Positions 16,278 through 25,366 are shown, numbered from the stretch's first letter. The stretch: DNA of 64,000 bases from Actinomadura sp. NBRC 104425 (GCF_030269545.1 NZ_BSTN01000028.1:18488-82487), one strand, 5' to 3'. Numbers and translations: made by a program. The notes: a model not told the origin generated them from the letters alone.

Positions 16278-17789
16278 TCAGGCGGGCGGCACGACCTCGA
16301 AGAAGCCGTCGGCGATCAGCTCCGGCAGGACGGCGGCGGCGTGCGCCCGCACCTGCTCCGGGTCCAGGTCGGTGAGCTGGGCGATCGCGGCCAGCAGCGG
16401 GCCGAGCGGCAGCGTGCCGTCGCAGACGCCCGCCAGGCCCGCCTCCACCGTGCCGACGCCCGCGGCGCGCCGCAGCCGGCCGGTCTGCCGCAGGACGATC
16501 CGCTCCGGGACCTCGGCGCCGGGCGGGCCGATCTGCTCCTGGACGACGCCCAGGGCCGTGCGCAGCCGCACGTCTTCCTGTCCACAGGCTGTGGAAAAGT
16601 CGCGGGCGGCGGCGAGGCCGTCCAGGATGCCGTCCACGTAGCCGCCCACGGGCTCCTGGACGGCGTGCCGCAGTTCCTCCACGCGCACGACCGGCCTGTC
16701 GCGTCCCGCGTTGCGCAGCGTGATCCAGCCGAAGCCGATGCCGGTGACCCGCTGCCGTTCGAAGTGGTCGAGCCAGGCGTCGTAGCGCGCCCGGTACTCG
16801 GGGGTGCCCGCCTCGCAGGAGTCGCGCAGCCACAGCTCGACGTACTCGGCCGGGTCCTGGACGTCGCGCTGCACGACCCACGCGTCGCAGCCGGACGCCT
16901 CCACCCACGCGCCGACCCGCTCCTGCCAGGGCGTCCCCTCGACGTGCAGCCAGTTGGCGAGCAGCTGGCAGCGTCCGTCCTCGGTCAGCACGCCGGGCAC
17001 TTCGGCGACCAGGCGGCGGCAGAACTCGTCCCCCGGCAGCCCCGACTCGCGGTAGGTGAACCGGGGCCCGGCGTCCGGCGCGATCACGAACGGCGGGTTG
17101 GACACGACCAGGTCGAACCGGCGGCCCCGGACGGGCTCCAGCAGCGGCCCCTTGCGCAGGTCAACGCCGTCCAGGCCGGACAGCGCGAAGCTCATCGCGG
17201 CCAGCCGCAGCGCCCGCGGGTTGACGTCCGTCGCGGTGATCGCGCGGGGCGCCGGGCGGACGGCGGGATCGGCGAGGTGCAGCGCCTGCACGCCGCAGCC
17301 GGTGCCGAGGTCGAGGGCGTTGTCCACAGCCCTGTGGACGACGAGGCGGGCCAGGCCGGCGGAGGCGCCGCCCGCCCCCACCACGTGGTCCGGCGCCGGC
17401 TGCGCACCGGTGCCGGGGCGGATCCGCAGGTCGGACACGACATGGCCGACGTGCCCGGCGCCGCTCACCGACTCCACCGGCTCCACCCGCAGCAGCGCCC
17501 GCAGCTCGCCGCCGGAACGCTCCGCCAGCCCGGCGGCGACGAGGTCGTCTGCCAGCTCGCTTGCCGGCGCGGCGTCGCCGGGGACCGGCACCTGCAGCCA
17601 GAACAGCCGGACCAGCGTCTCCAGCGGCGACCCGCCGGCGGTGGCGCGCAACGCGGGCACGATCTCGTCACGTGCCAGGGCGCCGCCCGCGACGGGGCCG
17701 AGCAGGTCTCGGACGGCGGCGACGGTGTAGTCCGCCCGCTGCAGGGCGGCGCGGACACGGCTCAGGGAAGCGGCAGGCTGATCGGACAC
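16278..17789 (-). CDS. Class I SAM-dependent methyltransferase, NPPF type
   Basis: A 503-residue cytoplasmic protein. The middle third is a Rossmann-fold methyltransferase: ALDLGTGCGVQALHLADPA (SAM motif I, near residue 155), ITATDVNPRALRLAAMSFAL (motif II) and DLVVSNPPFVIAPDAG (catalytic motif IV, NPPF). NPPF is characteristic of enzymes that methylate an amino group on nucleobases or glutamine, as in the HemK/RlmG group. The N-terminal 140 residues form a winged-helix-like regulatory or substrate part, and the C-terminal 150 residues are extra helices. This architecture is common in actinobacteria and not functionally assigned. It runs tail-to-tail with the exchanger gene. Confidence 0.85.
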   Translation of the reverse strand: MSDQPAASLSRVRAALQRADYTVAAVRDLLGPVAGGALARDEIVPALRATAGGSPLETLVRLFWLQVPVPGDAAPASELADDLVAAGLAERSGGELRALLRVEPVESVSGAGHVGHVVSDLRIRPGTGAQPAPDHVVGAGGASAGLARLVVHRAVDNALDLGTGCGVQALHLADPAVRPAPRAITATDVNPRALRLAAMSFALSGLDGVDLRKGPLLEPVRGRRFDLVVSNPPFVIAPDAGPRFTYRESGLPGDEFCRRLVAEVPGVLTEDGRCQLLANWLHVEGTPWQERVGAWVEASGCDAWVVQRDVQDPAEYVELWLRDSCEAGTPEYRARYDAWLDHFERQRVTGIGFGWITLRNAGRDRPVVRVEELRHAVQEPVGGYVDGILDGLAAARDFSTACGQEDVRLRTALGVVQEQIGPPGAEVPERIVLRQTGRLRRAAGVGTVEAGLAGVCDGTLPLGPLLAAIAQLTDLDPEQVRAHAAAVLPELIADGFFEVVPPA

Positions 17790-17852
17790 CCGCCCAATCC
17801 TGCCCGGTCCGGGGCGCCCGTCACCTGGCGAACGCGGGTGACCGGGCGAACA

Positions 17853-18692
17853 TCACGTCAGGTAGTCGCCCAGGCCCTTGGCGAGCGCCTCGGCGATGCG
17901 CTGGCGGAACGCGGCGCTGCTGAGCTTGGCCGCGTCGCCGCTGTTGCGCATGTTGCCGCACTCGATGAACACCTTGGGCACCTTGGACAGGTTCAGCCCG
18001 CCGAGGTCGTCGCGCGAGTCGAGGCCGTCCTTGCCCAGGTAGGTGGAGTACGGGATGCCGGTTCCGGCGCGGTAGGCGTCGCGGATCGCCCGGCCCAGCC
18101 GCCGCGACGCGGACACCATGCCGTCGCCCTGCCCCTTGACCGACAGGGGCTGGATCACGTGGAACCCGTGCCCCGAGGCGGATGCGCCGTCGGCGTGGAC
18201 GGACAGCGCGGCGTCGGCCTTGGCGCGGTTGCCGATGGCGGCGCGCTCGGTGATGCACGGCCCCACGCCGGTGTCGTTGGGACGGGTCAGCACGACCTTG
18301 GCGCCCTCGGCCCGCAGGATCTTCGCCAGCCGGTTCGACACGTCCCAGGTGAAGGCGTGCTCGGCGTACCCGTCGTTGGTGCTGGTGCCGGTGGTGTCGC
18401 ACTCCTTGTGGCCGTTGCCGATCGCCACCTGCTTGTTGATCTGCGCCGGGTGCTTGGCGTTGCCGCCGTTGTGCCCGGGGTCGAGCACCACGACCTTGCC
18501 GCGCAGCGGAGCCGCGTCGTCCTGCCGGGCGTTGGCCGCGCCCGTGGTCGCCTTGCCCCCGCCGCTCGCGGTGGGCGGCTCGGCCGCCCCGGCGGACGCC
18601 TCCTTGTCGCCGCCGTCTGTGCCGCATGCGGTCAGGGCGGCCAGGCACAGCGCCAGACCGGCGGCCGCGGACGCGCCTCGTTGGATGAGCAA
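17853..18692 (-). CDS. N-acetylmuramoyl-L-alanine amidase (Amidase_3) lipoprotein
   Basis: Cleaves the stem peptide from muramic acid in peptidoglycan, outside the membrane. The Amidase_3 zinc-site motifs are present: VVVLDPGHNGG, CITERAAIGNRAKADAAL with SVHADG, and FIECGNMRN near the C-terminus. The N-terminus carries a hydrophobic stretch and lipobox (LALCLAALTAC-GTDGG), then a disordered Ala/Gly linker. I start at TTG 18692 (MLIQRGASAA) because GGGGAGA lies 6 bases upstream and the signal peptide then has normal proportions; ATG 18746 in the same frame lacks a ribosome site. A bound inserted loop (INKQVAIGNGHKECD) is seen after the first zinc motif. Confidence 0.88.
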   Translation of the reverse strand: MLIQRGASAAAGLALCLAALTACGTDGGDKEASAGAAEPPTASGGGKATTGAANARQDDAAPLRGKVVVLDPGHNGGNAKHPAQINKQVAIGNGHKECDTTGTSTNDGYAEHAFTWDVSNRLAKILRAEGAKVVLTRPNDTGVGPCITERAAIGNRAKADAALSVHADGASASGHGFHVIQPLSVKGQGDGMVSASRRLGRAIRDAYRAGTGIPYSTYLGKDGLDSRDDLGGLNLSKVPKVFIECGNMRNSGDAAKLSSAAFRQRIAEALAKGLGDYLT

Positions 18693-18816
18693 CGGCCGTC
18701 TCCCCGTGATGCGCTCGTTACCGACCCTGCCAGTCTGCACGCACACGGCCGTTCGTCAAACGGCGGCGCGGCCGCGCGGGCCTCCCACCCCGCGCGGCCG
18801 CGGTCCCCCCGATCGG

Positions 18817-19053
18817 TCAGCGGAGCGCGTTCTCCTTGCCGAGAAGCGCGGCGAGCGCGCGGGCCTCGTCCGCGTCCAGGCCCAGCACCACGCGGGGACG
18901 CCCCCACGGGTGGTCGATCGAGTGGGCCACGTAGCTGGCGACGGACTCCGACACCTGCTCGGCCAGCCCGCGCGCATGCCGCCACTGCGCCCACGCGCGT
19001 TCCAGCTCGCTCGCCGCGCGCTGCGCGCACGACACCAATTCCGGATCACGCAC
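18817..19053 (-). CDS. Small conserved actinobacterial protein
   Basis: A 78-residue soluble, mainly helical protein (RDPELVSCAQRAASELERAW, ARGLAEQVSESVASYVAHS, VVLGLDADEARALAALL). The final part looks like a short helix that could pair with a partner. I do not recognise a family with a known function. The start is GTG 19053, chosen because AGGGGGG lies about 8 bases upstream; the frame is open further to 19170, but that part is compositionally biased and lacks a site. It lies between the amidase and a LacI regulator, all on the same strand, without clear coupling. Confidence 0.6.
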   Translation of the reverse strand: MRDPELVSCAQRAASELERAWAQWRHARGLAEQVSESVASYVAHSIDHPWGRPRVVLGLDADEARALAALLGKENALR

Positions 19054-19344
19054 GGCGTGAACCCCCCTGGGTGAACGATTTCTGCCCGTGTTCCTCGGCG
19101 GGCCCTCCTGCCGGCCGCGGGTCCGGCCGGAGCAGCGGTCCCCCGCCTCCGACCCACCGAACGGTGCCACCCATTAACCCCTTCGCGTCACCCTCCGGCC
19201 GGGTGATTACGACAGGCTTTTCCGTGGCATTAGCAACGCCTAGCGAACCCATGGCCTGCCGGGACGCGCGCCGCCCCACTCGGCGTGCGCGAGCCCGGCC
19301 CGGCGCGCCGGGGCGACGACGCACCGGGCCGGACGTCCCTTAGG

Positions 19345-20562
19345 TCACACTCCGGCGGGAACGGGCCCCGTCGTGGAGCGGACCACCAGATGGGGGACGA
19401 CCAGGTTCTGCCGGGCCACCCGGGTGGGGTCCTCGATCCGGGCGGTGAGCAGCTCGGCCGCGACCCGGCCCATGTCGCGGCGCGGCTGGTCGACGCTGGT
19501 CAGCGAGATGTGCCGGATCGCCGCCAGGTGCGTGTTGTCGTATCCGACGATCGACACCTGCTCGGGCACCGGCATCGCCAGCTCGTCGGCGGCCGACAGC
19601 ACCCCGGTGGCCACCAGGTCGTTGGGCGCGAAGATGGCGGTCGGGCGCGGATTGCGGGTCAGCAGCGCGCGGGCGGCCAGATAGCCGCCCTCCTCGGTGA
19701 AGTCGCCCCGCTCCACCAGGATCTGATCGTCGAGGCCGTGCCGCCGCATGGCCTTCTCGTATCCGGCGCGGCGGTAGCGGGCCGTGGTGGAGCGCGCGCC
19801 CTCGATGTGGGCGATGCGCCGGTGCCCCAGCTCCACCAGGTGGTCGACGGCCAAGCTGGCGCCGAGCTCGTCGTCGTCGACGACGATGTCGACGCCGCTG
19901 ACGTCGCGTTCGCCGACCACCACCACCGGGACGCTGGCGGCGGCCTCCTTCAGCGACTCGGGCACGACGCTGAGCAGCACCAGGCCGTCCACCCGCATCT
20001 CCAGGAACGCCTCGACCGCCTCGGCCTCGAACATCGGGTCCCAGCGGCCGCTGCCGACCAGCATGCGCAAACCCTCGCCGTGCAGGGTCTCCTGCAGCCC
20101 GTCGAGGAACTCGGCGAAGAACGGGTTGTGCAGGTCGGCCACGATGGCGCCGATCAGCCTGGTACGGCCCTCCACCAGGCTGCGGGCCACGGCGTTGGGC
20201 CGGTAGCCGAGTTCGCGCGCCGCCTGCAGCACGGCCTGCCGGCGCCGCTCGCTGACGTGCGGCGACCCGCGCATAACCAGCGACACCAGCGATTTGGACA
20301 CGCCCGCGCGCTCGGCGACGTTGCGGATGGTGGGCTTGGGCGCGTTCGGGGCGGGCGGCACCGCGCGTCCCCCGCCCGCACGGCCCCGCCGGGCTCCGGC
20401 GGACGGCCCGCCGTCGCGCGGCGGCGGCACCTGACCGCCGGGCCGCCGCGGCGACCCGGCGCCGCGTGGCGCCGGAGGCTCTTCACCGGGCGGCGCCGGG
20501 GACTCGCCGAACCGCGGCCCCGACCTCTCGTTGCGCGGGGATTTTCCTTCACCAGCTGACAT
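19345..20562 (-). CDS. LacI-family transcriptional regulator with disordered N-terminus
   Basis: A 405-residue repressor. The first 75 or so residues are Pro/Arg/Gly-rich and disordered, which is unusual for LacI proteins, whose HTH normally starts at the N-terminus. The HTH then reads TIRNVAERAGVSKSLVSLVM with hinge GYRPNAVARSL, followed by a periplasmic-binding-protein core (LIGAIVADLHNPFFAEFLDG, DGLVLLSVVPE, AIFAPNDLVATGVL, VSIVGYDNTHLAAIRHISLT). The ligand is probably a sugar or nucleoside, but cannot be read. The importer genes at 6.7-9.9 kb are a possible target but are 10 kb away. ATG 20562 has GGAG 8 bases upstream. Confidence 0.9.
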   Translation of the reverse strand: MSAGEGKSPRNERSGPRFGESPAPPGEEPPAPRGAGSPRRPGGQVPPPRDGGPSAGARRGRAGGGRAVPPAPNAPKPTIRNVAERAGVSKSLVSLVMRGSPHVSERRRQAVLQAARELGYRPNAVARSLVEGRTRLIGAIVADLHNPFFAEFLDGLQETLHGEGLRMLVGSGRWDPMFEAEAVEAFLEMRVDGLVLLSVVPESLKEAAASVPVVVVGERDVSGVDIVVDDDELGASLAVDHLVELGHRRIAHIEGARSTTARYRRAGYEKAMRRHGLDDQILVERGDFTEEGGYLAARALLTRNPRPTAIFAPNDLVATGVLSAADELAMPVPEQVSIVGYDNTHLAAIRHISLTSVDQPRRDMGRVAAELLTARIEDPTRVARQNLVVPHLVVRSTTGPVPAGV

Positions 20563-20833
20563 GGCACTCCGTCCAGGGGGGCCTGCAGGACCTGCCGCCA
20601 CGGCGCCCCAGAGCCCCGCGGGGGTGGGTGCGCGGGAGCCGGTGCGCCTTCCTCACTCGGGAGGAGATGCCATGATGCCTCGCCTTCGCCCGATATCGTC
20701 GCGACGGGGAGTAACGGGCTGCCGCCAATGGCAGTTCGGGGCTGTGGTGTTCTGCATCACAACACGGCGATCGCCCAGGTCGGGGCCGTTGCACGGCGCC
20801 GAAGGGGGCGTCGCGCTCGGATACGCTGCCCGG

Positions 20834-21526
20834 GTGGCAGAACACGCGGTGACCGACGCGGAGACGCGCACCGAACGTTCCCGGCGCAGCCGGCGCAGGC
20901 TCAGCGTCGACGAGCGCAGGGACGAGTTGATAGAGGCGGCGCTCGGGCTGTTCAGCACGCGGCCCCCCGAGGACGTGTCCATCGACGACGTCGCGGCGGC
21001 AGCGGGCGCTTCCCGGGCACTGGTGTACCACTACTTCGGCGGCAAGCAGGAGCTGTACCTGGCGGCGCTCAACAGCGCGGCGCGGCGGCTGTCGGTGCTG
21101 CTGGAGCCGCCGACCGAGGGCAAGCCGCTGGACCGGCTGCGGATCTCCCTCAAACGCTACTTCGACTTCGTGGAGGACCACGCGGCGGGCTACACGGCGC
21201 TGCTGCGCGGCGGCCCGGCCGACCGCTCCGGCGAGGTCGGCGAGATCGTGGAGAACGTGCGCCGGCTGCTGCTCGACCGCATCCTGCACACGGTCGGCAT
21301 CGAGGAGCCCAGCCCGGTGCTGCGCATCACCCTGCGGTCGTGGATGGCCGTCGTCGAAACGGCCGCGTTGGACTGGCTGGAGCACCGCGACATCGGGCGC
21401 GCCGAGCTGGAAGGGCTGCTGGTGGACCAGTGGGTCGTCATGCTGCGCGCCGCGGGACGGCACGACCCGGTCACCGCCGAGCTGTTCGACCGGATGTCCC
21501 AGGAAGAACTCGGCCCGGACCGCTGA
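20834..21526 (+). CDS. TetR-family regulator
   Basis: A 230-residue regulator with the TetR HTH at about residues 25-70 (RDELIEAALGLFSTRPPEDV, SIDDVAAAAGASRALVYHYF, GGKQELYLAAL). The remaining 160 residues form a ligand and dimerisation domain with no clear homologue of known ligand. I start it at GTG 20834, which follows a possible -10 (TACGCT, 20822-20827) by only six bases, so the mRNA may be leaderless; the frame continues upstream but the HTH is already complete. It is divergent from the LacI gene. A strong hairpin follows (21610-21641), and repeated ACGCATACGTGA motifs lie behind the stop. Confidence 0.85.
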   Translation: MAEHAVTDAETRTERSRRSRRRLSVDERRDELIEAALGLFSTRPPEDVSIDDVAAAAGASRALVYHYFGGKQELYLAALNSAARRLSVLLEPPTEGKPLDRLRISLKRYFDFVEDHAAGYTALLRGGPADRSGEVGEIVENVRRLLLDRILHTVGIEEPSPVLRITLRSWMAVVETAALDWLEHRDIGRAELEGLLVDQWVVMLRAAGRHDPVTAELFDRMSQEELGPDR

Positions 21527-21553
21527 CCCCCCGGCCTTTCGGCCGTCCGCGGG

Positions 21554-21598
21554 CACGCATACGTGACACGCACGTAACACGCATACGTGAAATGCGTG
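21554..21598. repeat. ACGCATACGTGA direct repeats with an inverted repeat
   Basis: ACGCATACGTGA occurs at 21555-21566 and 21579-21590 (24-bp period). The second copy overlaps a perfect inverted repeat CACGCAT-N7-ATGCGTG (21578-21598). The arrangement looks like tandem operator sites behind the TetR gene, but the cognate regulator is unknown. Confidence 0.55.
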
Positions 21599-21609
21599 AA
21601 TGGTGAGAT

Positions 21610-21641
21610 GGCCCAGGACCACGCCGTTGTGGTCCTGGGCC
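21610..21641. terminator. Strong hairpin between tetR and bldC
   Basis: GGCCCAGGACCAC and GTGGTCCTGGGCC pair perfectly (13 bp) around GCCGTT. It lies between convergent genes and probably terminates both. Confidence 0.8.
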
Positions 21642-21926
21642 TCGCCCAGGGGACCCCTGAACAGACCACTCGGCTGTTCAGCGGCCTCCTGGCCGCCCCC
21701 CACTGTTGGTGCCGTGTGTGCGTCCGGCGGGCGGTATGGACCGTGAGAACCCCCTACGGCCGCGGTCAGCCATGGCCGCCGCGGGAGACGCGTCCCCGCG
21801 CCGTCGGCTCACCGCCACCGCTGCGGGGGAGACCCCCGCATCCCCGGGTCGACCGCTACCGTCGCGGGGTACCTGCCCCCGCTGCCCCGGCCCCGGTCGA
21901 CACAGGGGCCCGCCGATCGGAACGTG

Positions 21927-22130
21927 CTACTCCGAACGCTGCTGCGGGATACCCGCCAGCAGCGCCCGCACCTCCGCCTCGCGGTAGCGCCGGTGTCCCC
22001 CCAGGGTGCGAATGGAGGTCAACTTCCCGGCCTTCGCCCACCGCGTGACGGTCTTGGGGTCGACGCGGAACATCGTCGCCACCTCTGCCGGCGTCAGCAG
22101 GGGCTCGGCCTCTGGCGTACGTGCTGACAT
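21927..22130 (-). CDS. bldC: BldC, MerR-like developmental regulator
   Basis: A 67-residue DNA-binding protein consisting of a single MerR-type winged HTH (LTPAEVATMFRVDPKTVTRW followed by GKLTSIRTLGGHRRYREAEV). From memory it is nearly identical to BldC of Streptomyces, which controls entry into sporulation and binds DNA cooperatively at direct repeats. Length and C-terminus (ALLAGIPQQ) match. ATG 22130 is preceded by GGAGGAGAGG. The genes that follow in the window (conserved protein, Val/Leu dehydrogenase, DUF3073, purM, purF) match the neighbourhood I recall for Streptomyces. Likely a conserved developmental regulator here too. Confidence 0.95.
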   Translation of the reverse strand: MSARTPEAEPLLTPAEVATMFRVDPKTVTRWAKAGKLTSIRTLGGHRRYREAEVRALLAGIPQQRSE

Positions 22131-22616
22131 GTGTGCGGCCTCTCCTCCGTGGACCGATGACAGCGATCCTGCGATTGAACCTCGCGGTCACTGATGTCCC
22201 CTATGGCCCGAAAGAGCCACTATGACATCACAACGTGTAACCTTGCCACCACTCAACGCAACAAGCAAGTTCCTGGCGGTAGTTGCGTGGGAACATCCCC
22301 GCGAAGACGGGGCGCGATGCGCGCACGGCGGCAACTGGGTCACGCTGCGTGATTCTAGCGACACGTATAGTCGTATCGCGCGCGGATTCGGGAAATTTGT
22401 TCAATCTCGTCCTCGCGACGCCGTGTCGGAGGCCGGTCACGCGGCCGGACGCAGGGCGCTGAGCGCCCGAATCCACCGGTCTGAGCGCGTGTGTCGCCAC
22501 TCTCCTTACCAGAAGGACACACCCTCGGACCCCCTCCGCTCCGAGCAGCCTAGCGGGGCGGACGGCGGCCCACCGGCGCCCGCCCCGACGACCCGCGGCC
22601 GCGGCGGTTTCCCTGC
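22131..22616. other. Intergenic region upstream of bldC
   Basis: A 486-bp non-coding region holding the bldC promoter (reverse strand). It contains AT-rich patches near 22220-22260 and 22370-22410 and a single CRISPR-repeat-like stretch near 22287-22313 that is not an array. I see no gene. Confidence 0.5.
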
Positions 22617-23531
22617 TCAGTTCGCCGATTCGAGGGCCCGCACGGGGCGCCAGCGGTCGAGCAGGCGGGTGGACATCGCCACCGCGAGCTCCACCTCCCC
22701 CCGCTCCAGGGCGGCCAGCGCCACCGCGGTCTCGGCCACCGACGCGTCGGCGTGCAGCCACCGGTCGTCCACCAGGTGAACCAGACCGCCATAATCCAGT
22801 TCCACCAGGGAACGAGGATGGAACCCCGACAGCCACCTGCCCAGCTCCTCCAGCCGCCCCTCACCCAGCGTGACCGGCTCGCCGTCGACGGGGCGCGTGC
22901 GGACGATCCGCAGTGCCACCTCCACCCGTCGGCGCGCCTCGGCCATCGCCGTCACGTAGATGAGGGTCCGCGCCGTCGCCGCCGTCGTCGGCCCGCACCC
23001 GGCGTGTTCCGGCGCCGCGGGGGCGGAGTGCCCCTTGCCGGCGGTGCCGTCCCCGAGCAGCAGGCACCGCTCGGCCGGGGCGAACGGCACGAACCAGGTG
23101 GGCGGCACGTGCCAGGTGCTCGTCAGGATGTGCGGCCGCAGGGTGCGCCCGGTCCGCTTCCAGCGTTCGAAGTCGCGCTCCACGCGCTCGGTTTCGGCGG
23201 GCGGCGCGAACATCGGCACCAGCCGGGCGGGGGTCCGCTCCCGGAAGCGCTCGTAGGCCAGCCACGACCGCAGGCGCGTCCCCCAGGGGCAGACGTAGAT
23301 GGCGTCGCCGGACCGCCGCACGTAGGCGTCCTGGCTCTCCAGCTCGGGGGCCAGCTCCGGGGGGTCTGCCGTCAGACGCTGCAGCGCCTGCAGGTGCTCG
23401 ACCGCCAGGGCGCGGACCCGTCTGGGGCGCCGCCTGGACTCGGCGTAGGCGGTCCACAGCGTCCGCGCAGGCTCGGGGAAGGCGGTCACCGGCTCATATA
23501 CCCGTAGGTACGCGGCGTATGGCAGCACCAC
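22617..23531 (-). CDS. Conserved actinobacterial protein between bldC and vdh
   Basis: A 304-residue soluble protein conserved, as I recall, in the same position between bldC and the valine dehydrogenase gene in streptomycetes. No catalytic motif is recognised. It contains basic helical regions (ARTLWTAYAESRRRPRRVRA), a Gly-rich turn region (LLLGDGTAGKGHSAPA), and repeated Trp-containing helices (RLEELGRWLSGFHPRSLVEL). The start is uncertain: the frame opens at GTG 23570, but I place it at GTG 23531 because the conserved part begins LPYAAYLRVYEP just after. It is on the opposite strand to the dehydrogenase, and both are transcribed away from each other. Confidence 0.7.
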   Translation of the reverse strand: MVLPYAAYLRVYEPVTAFPEPARTLWTAYAESRRRPRRVRALAVEHLQALQRLTADPPELAPELESQDAYVRRSGDAIYVCPWGTRLRSWLAYERFRERTPARLVPMFAPPAETERVERDFERWKRTGRTLRPHILTSTWHVPPTWFVPFAPAERCLLLGDGTAGKGHSAPAAPEHAGCGPTTAATARTLIYVTAMAEARRRVEVALRIVRTRPVDGEPVTLGEGRLEELGRWLSGFHPRSLVELDYGGLVHLVDDRWLHADASVAETAVALAALERGEVELAVAMSTRLLDRWRPVRALESAN

Positions 23532-23676
23532 CGCATCGTGACACGAGGCACACCGAACCACTGGCACCACCGCGCCGCCGAGATCGGCGCGTTACGCGAA
23601 CCCGGCAGGCTGGGCGGGCGCCACAGGGCCGCGACCAGTCCTAATCTGATCTCAAGACAGAGAGGAGGGCACTACC

Positions 23677-24759
23677 GTGCCTAATGTCTTCGGGACGCCC
23701 CACAAGGGCGCAGAACCCCGTCACGAGCAGGTCGTCTTCTGCCAGGACGAGGCCAGCGGCCTGCGCGCGATCATCGCGATCTACTCCACCGCGCTCGGCC
23801 CTGCGCTGGGCGGCACCCGCTTCTACCCGTACCGGTCCGAGGACGAGGCGCTGGCCGACGTGCTGAACCTGTCCCGGGGCATGGCGTACAAGAACGCCCT
23901 GGCCGGGCTGGACCACGGCGGCGGCAAGGCCGTGATCATCGGCGACCCGGCCGTCGACAAGACCGAGGCGCTGCTGCGCGCCTACGGCCGGTTCGTGCAG
24001 TCGCTGAACGGCCGCTACTACACCGCCTGCGACGTGGGCACCTACAGCGAGGACATGGACGTGATCGCCCGCGAGTCGCGTTTTGTGACCGGACGGACCA
24101 CGGCCAACGGCGGCGCCGGCGACTCGTCCGTGCTGACCGCCTACGGGGTGTTCCAGGGCATGCGCGCCGCCGCCGAGACGGTGTGGGGCTCCCCCACGCT
24201 GCGCGGCCGGCGGGTGGGCGTCGAGGGCGTCGGCAAGGTGGGGCACCGGCTGGTGGAGCACCTGCGCGAGGACGGCGCCGAGGTGGTGATCTGCGACGTC
24301 AGCGAGGCGGCGGTGGAGCGGGTCCGGGCCCGGCACCCCGAGGTGGAGGTCGTCGCCGACAGCCACGCCCTGATCCGCACCGACCTGGACGTGTACGCGC
24401 CCTGCGCGCTGGGCGGGTCGCTCGACGACGACACCGTGCCCGTGCTCACCGCCAAGATCGTCTGCGGGGCGGCCAACAACCAGCTGGCGCACCCGGGGAT
24501 CGAGAAGCGGCTGGCCGACCGCGGCGTGCTGTACGCCCCCGACTACGTGGTCAACTCCGGCGGTGTGATCCAGGTCGCCGACGAGATCGGCGGCTTCGAC
24601 TTCGACCGCGCCAAGTCCCGCGCCTCGGGCATCTACGAGACCACCAAGCGGATCTTCGCGCTGGCCGCGGACGAGGGCGTGCCCCCGGCCGCCGCGGCCG
24701 ACCGGCTCGCCGAGCGCCGCATGTCCGAGATCGGCCGACTGCGCGCAATCCTGCTCTGA
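23677..24759 (+). CDS. vdh: Valine/leucine dehydrogenase (Glu/Leu/Phe/Val family)
   Basis: Oxidative deamination of branched-chain amino acids to 2-oxo acids, NAD-dependent, cytosolic. A 360-residue protein of the Glu/Leu/Phe/Val dehydrogenase family. The N-terminal substrate domain includes GLDHGGGKAVIIGDPAVDK (with the catalytic-Lys region) and GRYYTACDVGTYSEDMDVIA. The Rossmann domain includes GVEGVGKVGHRLVEHLREDG. The next part, CGAANNQLA and YVVNSGGVIQVADE, is typical of the family. GTG 23677 is the start, with GAGGAGGG 8 bases upstream. It links to the 2-oxoacid dehydrogenase operon at 44 kb in branched-chain amino acid use. Confidence 0.92.
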   Translation: MPNVFGTPHKGAEPRHEQVVFCQDEASGLRAIIAIYSTALGPALGGTRFYPYRSEDEALADVLNLSRGMAYKNALAGLDHGGGKAVIIGDPAVDKTEALLRAYGRFVQSLNGRYYTACDVGTYSEDMDVIARESRFVTGRTTANGGAGDSSVLTAYGVFQGMRAAAETVWGSPTLRGRRVGVEGVGKVGHRLVEHLREDGAEVVICDVSEAAVERVRARHPEVEVVADSHALIRTDLDVYAPCALGGSLDDDTVPVLTAKIVCGAANNQLAHPGIEKRLADRGVLYAPDYVVNSGGVIQVADEIGGFDFDRAKSRASGIYETTKRIFALAADEGVPPAAAADRLAERRMSEIGRLRAILL

Positions 24760-24783
24760 CCCTGCGTCCCGACGGACTCCGGC

Positions 24784-24813
24784 CGACCTGCCCGGTCCCA
24801 CCCGGGCAGGTCG
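24784..24813 (+). terminator. Hairpin after the Val/Leu dehydrogenase gene
   Basis: CGACCTGCCCGG and CCGGGCAGGTCG pair perfectly (12 bp) around a six-base loop, 24 bp after the stop codon, with a partial T-rich tail (GCGCTTTG). Confidence 0.85.
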
Positions 24814-25136
24814 CGCTTTGAAGTCGCCTTTGGATTTCGCTGACGACTCCGCGGCGCCGCGCCGCGCCGCGCGACCGGAGGCTCCCGGCAACGCGAACCG
24901 GCAGGTTGCGGTTCGTTGGTGGCGTGTCGGCTTGGATCGGTGAACTCGCAACCACCGGATACACTGGAGTTCGCCGTTAGGGGCGTGCGCCACGTACCGA
25001 CGATGTACCGAGCCGGGCGCAAAACGGGTACGGTTGTACCCGTGACTGACGCATGGCTCATCAGGCACCGGTTCGTGTGTAGGACGCGCGCGTTGATGGG
25101 CCCACATAAGCCCTGACCATCGAGGGGGTCGAGCCA
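24814..25136. other. Intergenic region before the DUF3073 gene
   Basis: About 320 bp without a gene. It includes a dyad GGGTAC-GGTT-GTACCC (25026-25041) roughly 100 bp before the DUF3073 start, a possible operator. No promoter is convincing by eye. Confidence 0.4.
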
Positions 25137-25355
25137 ATGGGTCGCGGCCGAGCCAAGGCCAAGCAGGTGAAGGTTGCCCGGCAGCTCAAGTACCGGACCG
25201 GCAACACGGACCTCGACCGCCTGAAGAGCGAGCTGGGAGTGTCCGACTCCCCCGGCGACGACTCCTACGACTACGACGATCTCGCCGAGAAGTACGCCGA
25301 CTACGCAGACGACTACGGCACCGAGGACCGCAAGGACGGCACCTCCGCCCGTTGA
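25137..25355 (+). CDS. DUF3073 family protein
   Basis: A 72-residue highly charged protein with the DUF3073 signature: MGRGRAKAKQVKVARQLKY at the N-terminus, then acidic segments with repeated tyrosines (DSYDYDDLAEKYADYADDYG). It is found in almost all actinobacteria with unknown function; a role in nucleic acid contact is possible from the basic N-terminus. It is a single gene, followed by a strong terminator (25367-25401), and its place next to purM and vdh is conserved in my memory of streptomycetes. GAGGGGGT lies upstream of the ATG. Confidence 0.92.
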   Translation: MGRGRAKAKQVKVARQLKYRTGNTDLDRLKSELGVSDSPGDDSYDYDDLAEKYADYADDYGTEDRKDGTSAR

Positions 25356-25366
25356 TCTTTGACACT

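Larger units (their letters stand above)
21527..21926. other. Intergenic region with repeated palindromic motifs
   Basis: A 400-bp non-coding stretch behind the TetR gene and after bldC (reverse strand). It contains a repeat/palindrome cluster (21554-21598), a strong hairpin (21610-21641) and otherwise GC-rich sequence without a supported gene. Confidence 0.5.

Noticed and set aside
22287..22313. A stretch GTGGGAACATCCCCGC...GACGGGG resembling a type I-E CRISPR repeat of actinomycetes
   Set aside because: Only one copy is present, with no spacers, second repeat or cas genes in the window. A chance short palindrome is more likely.
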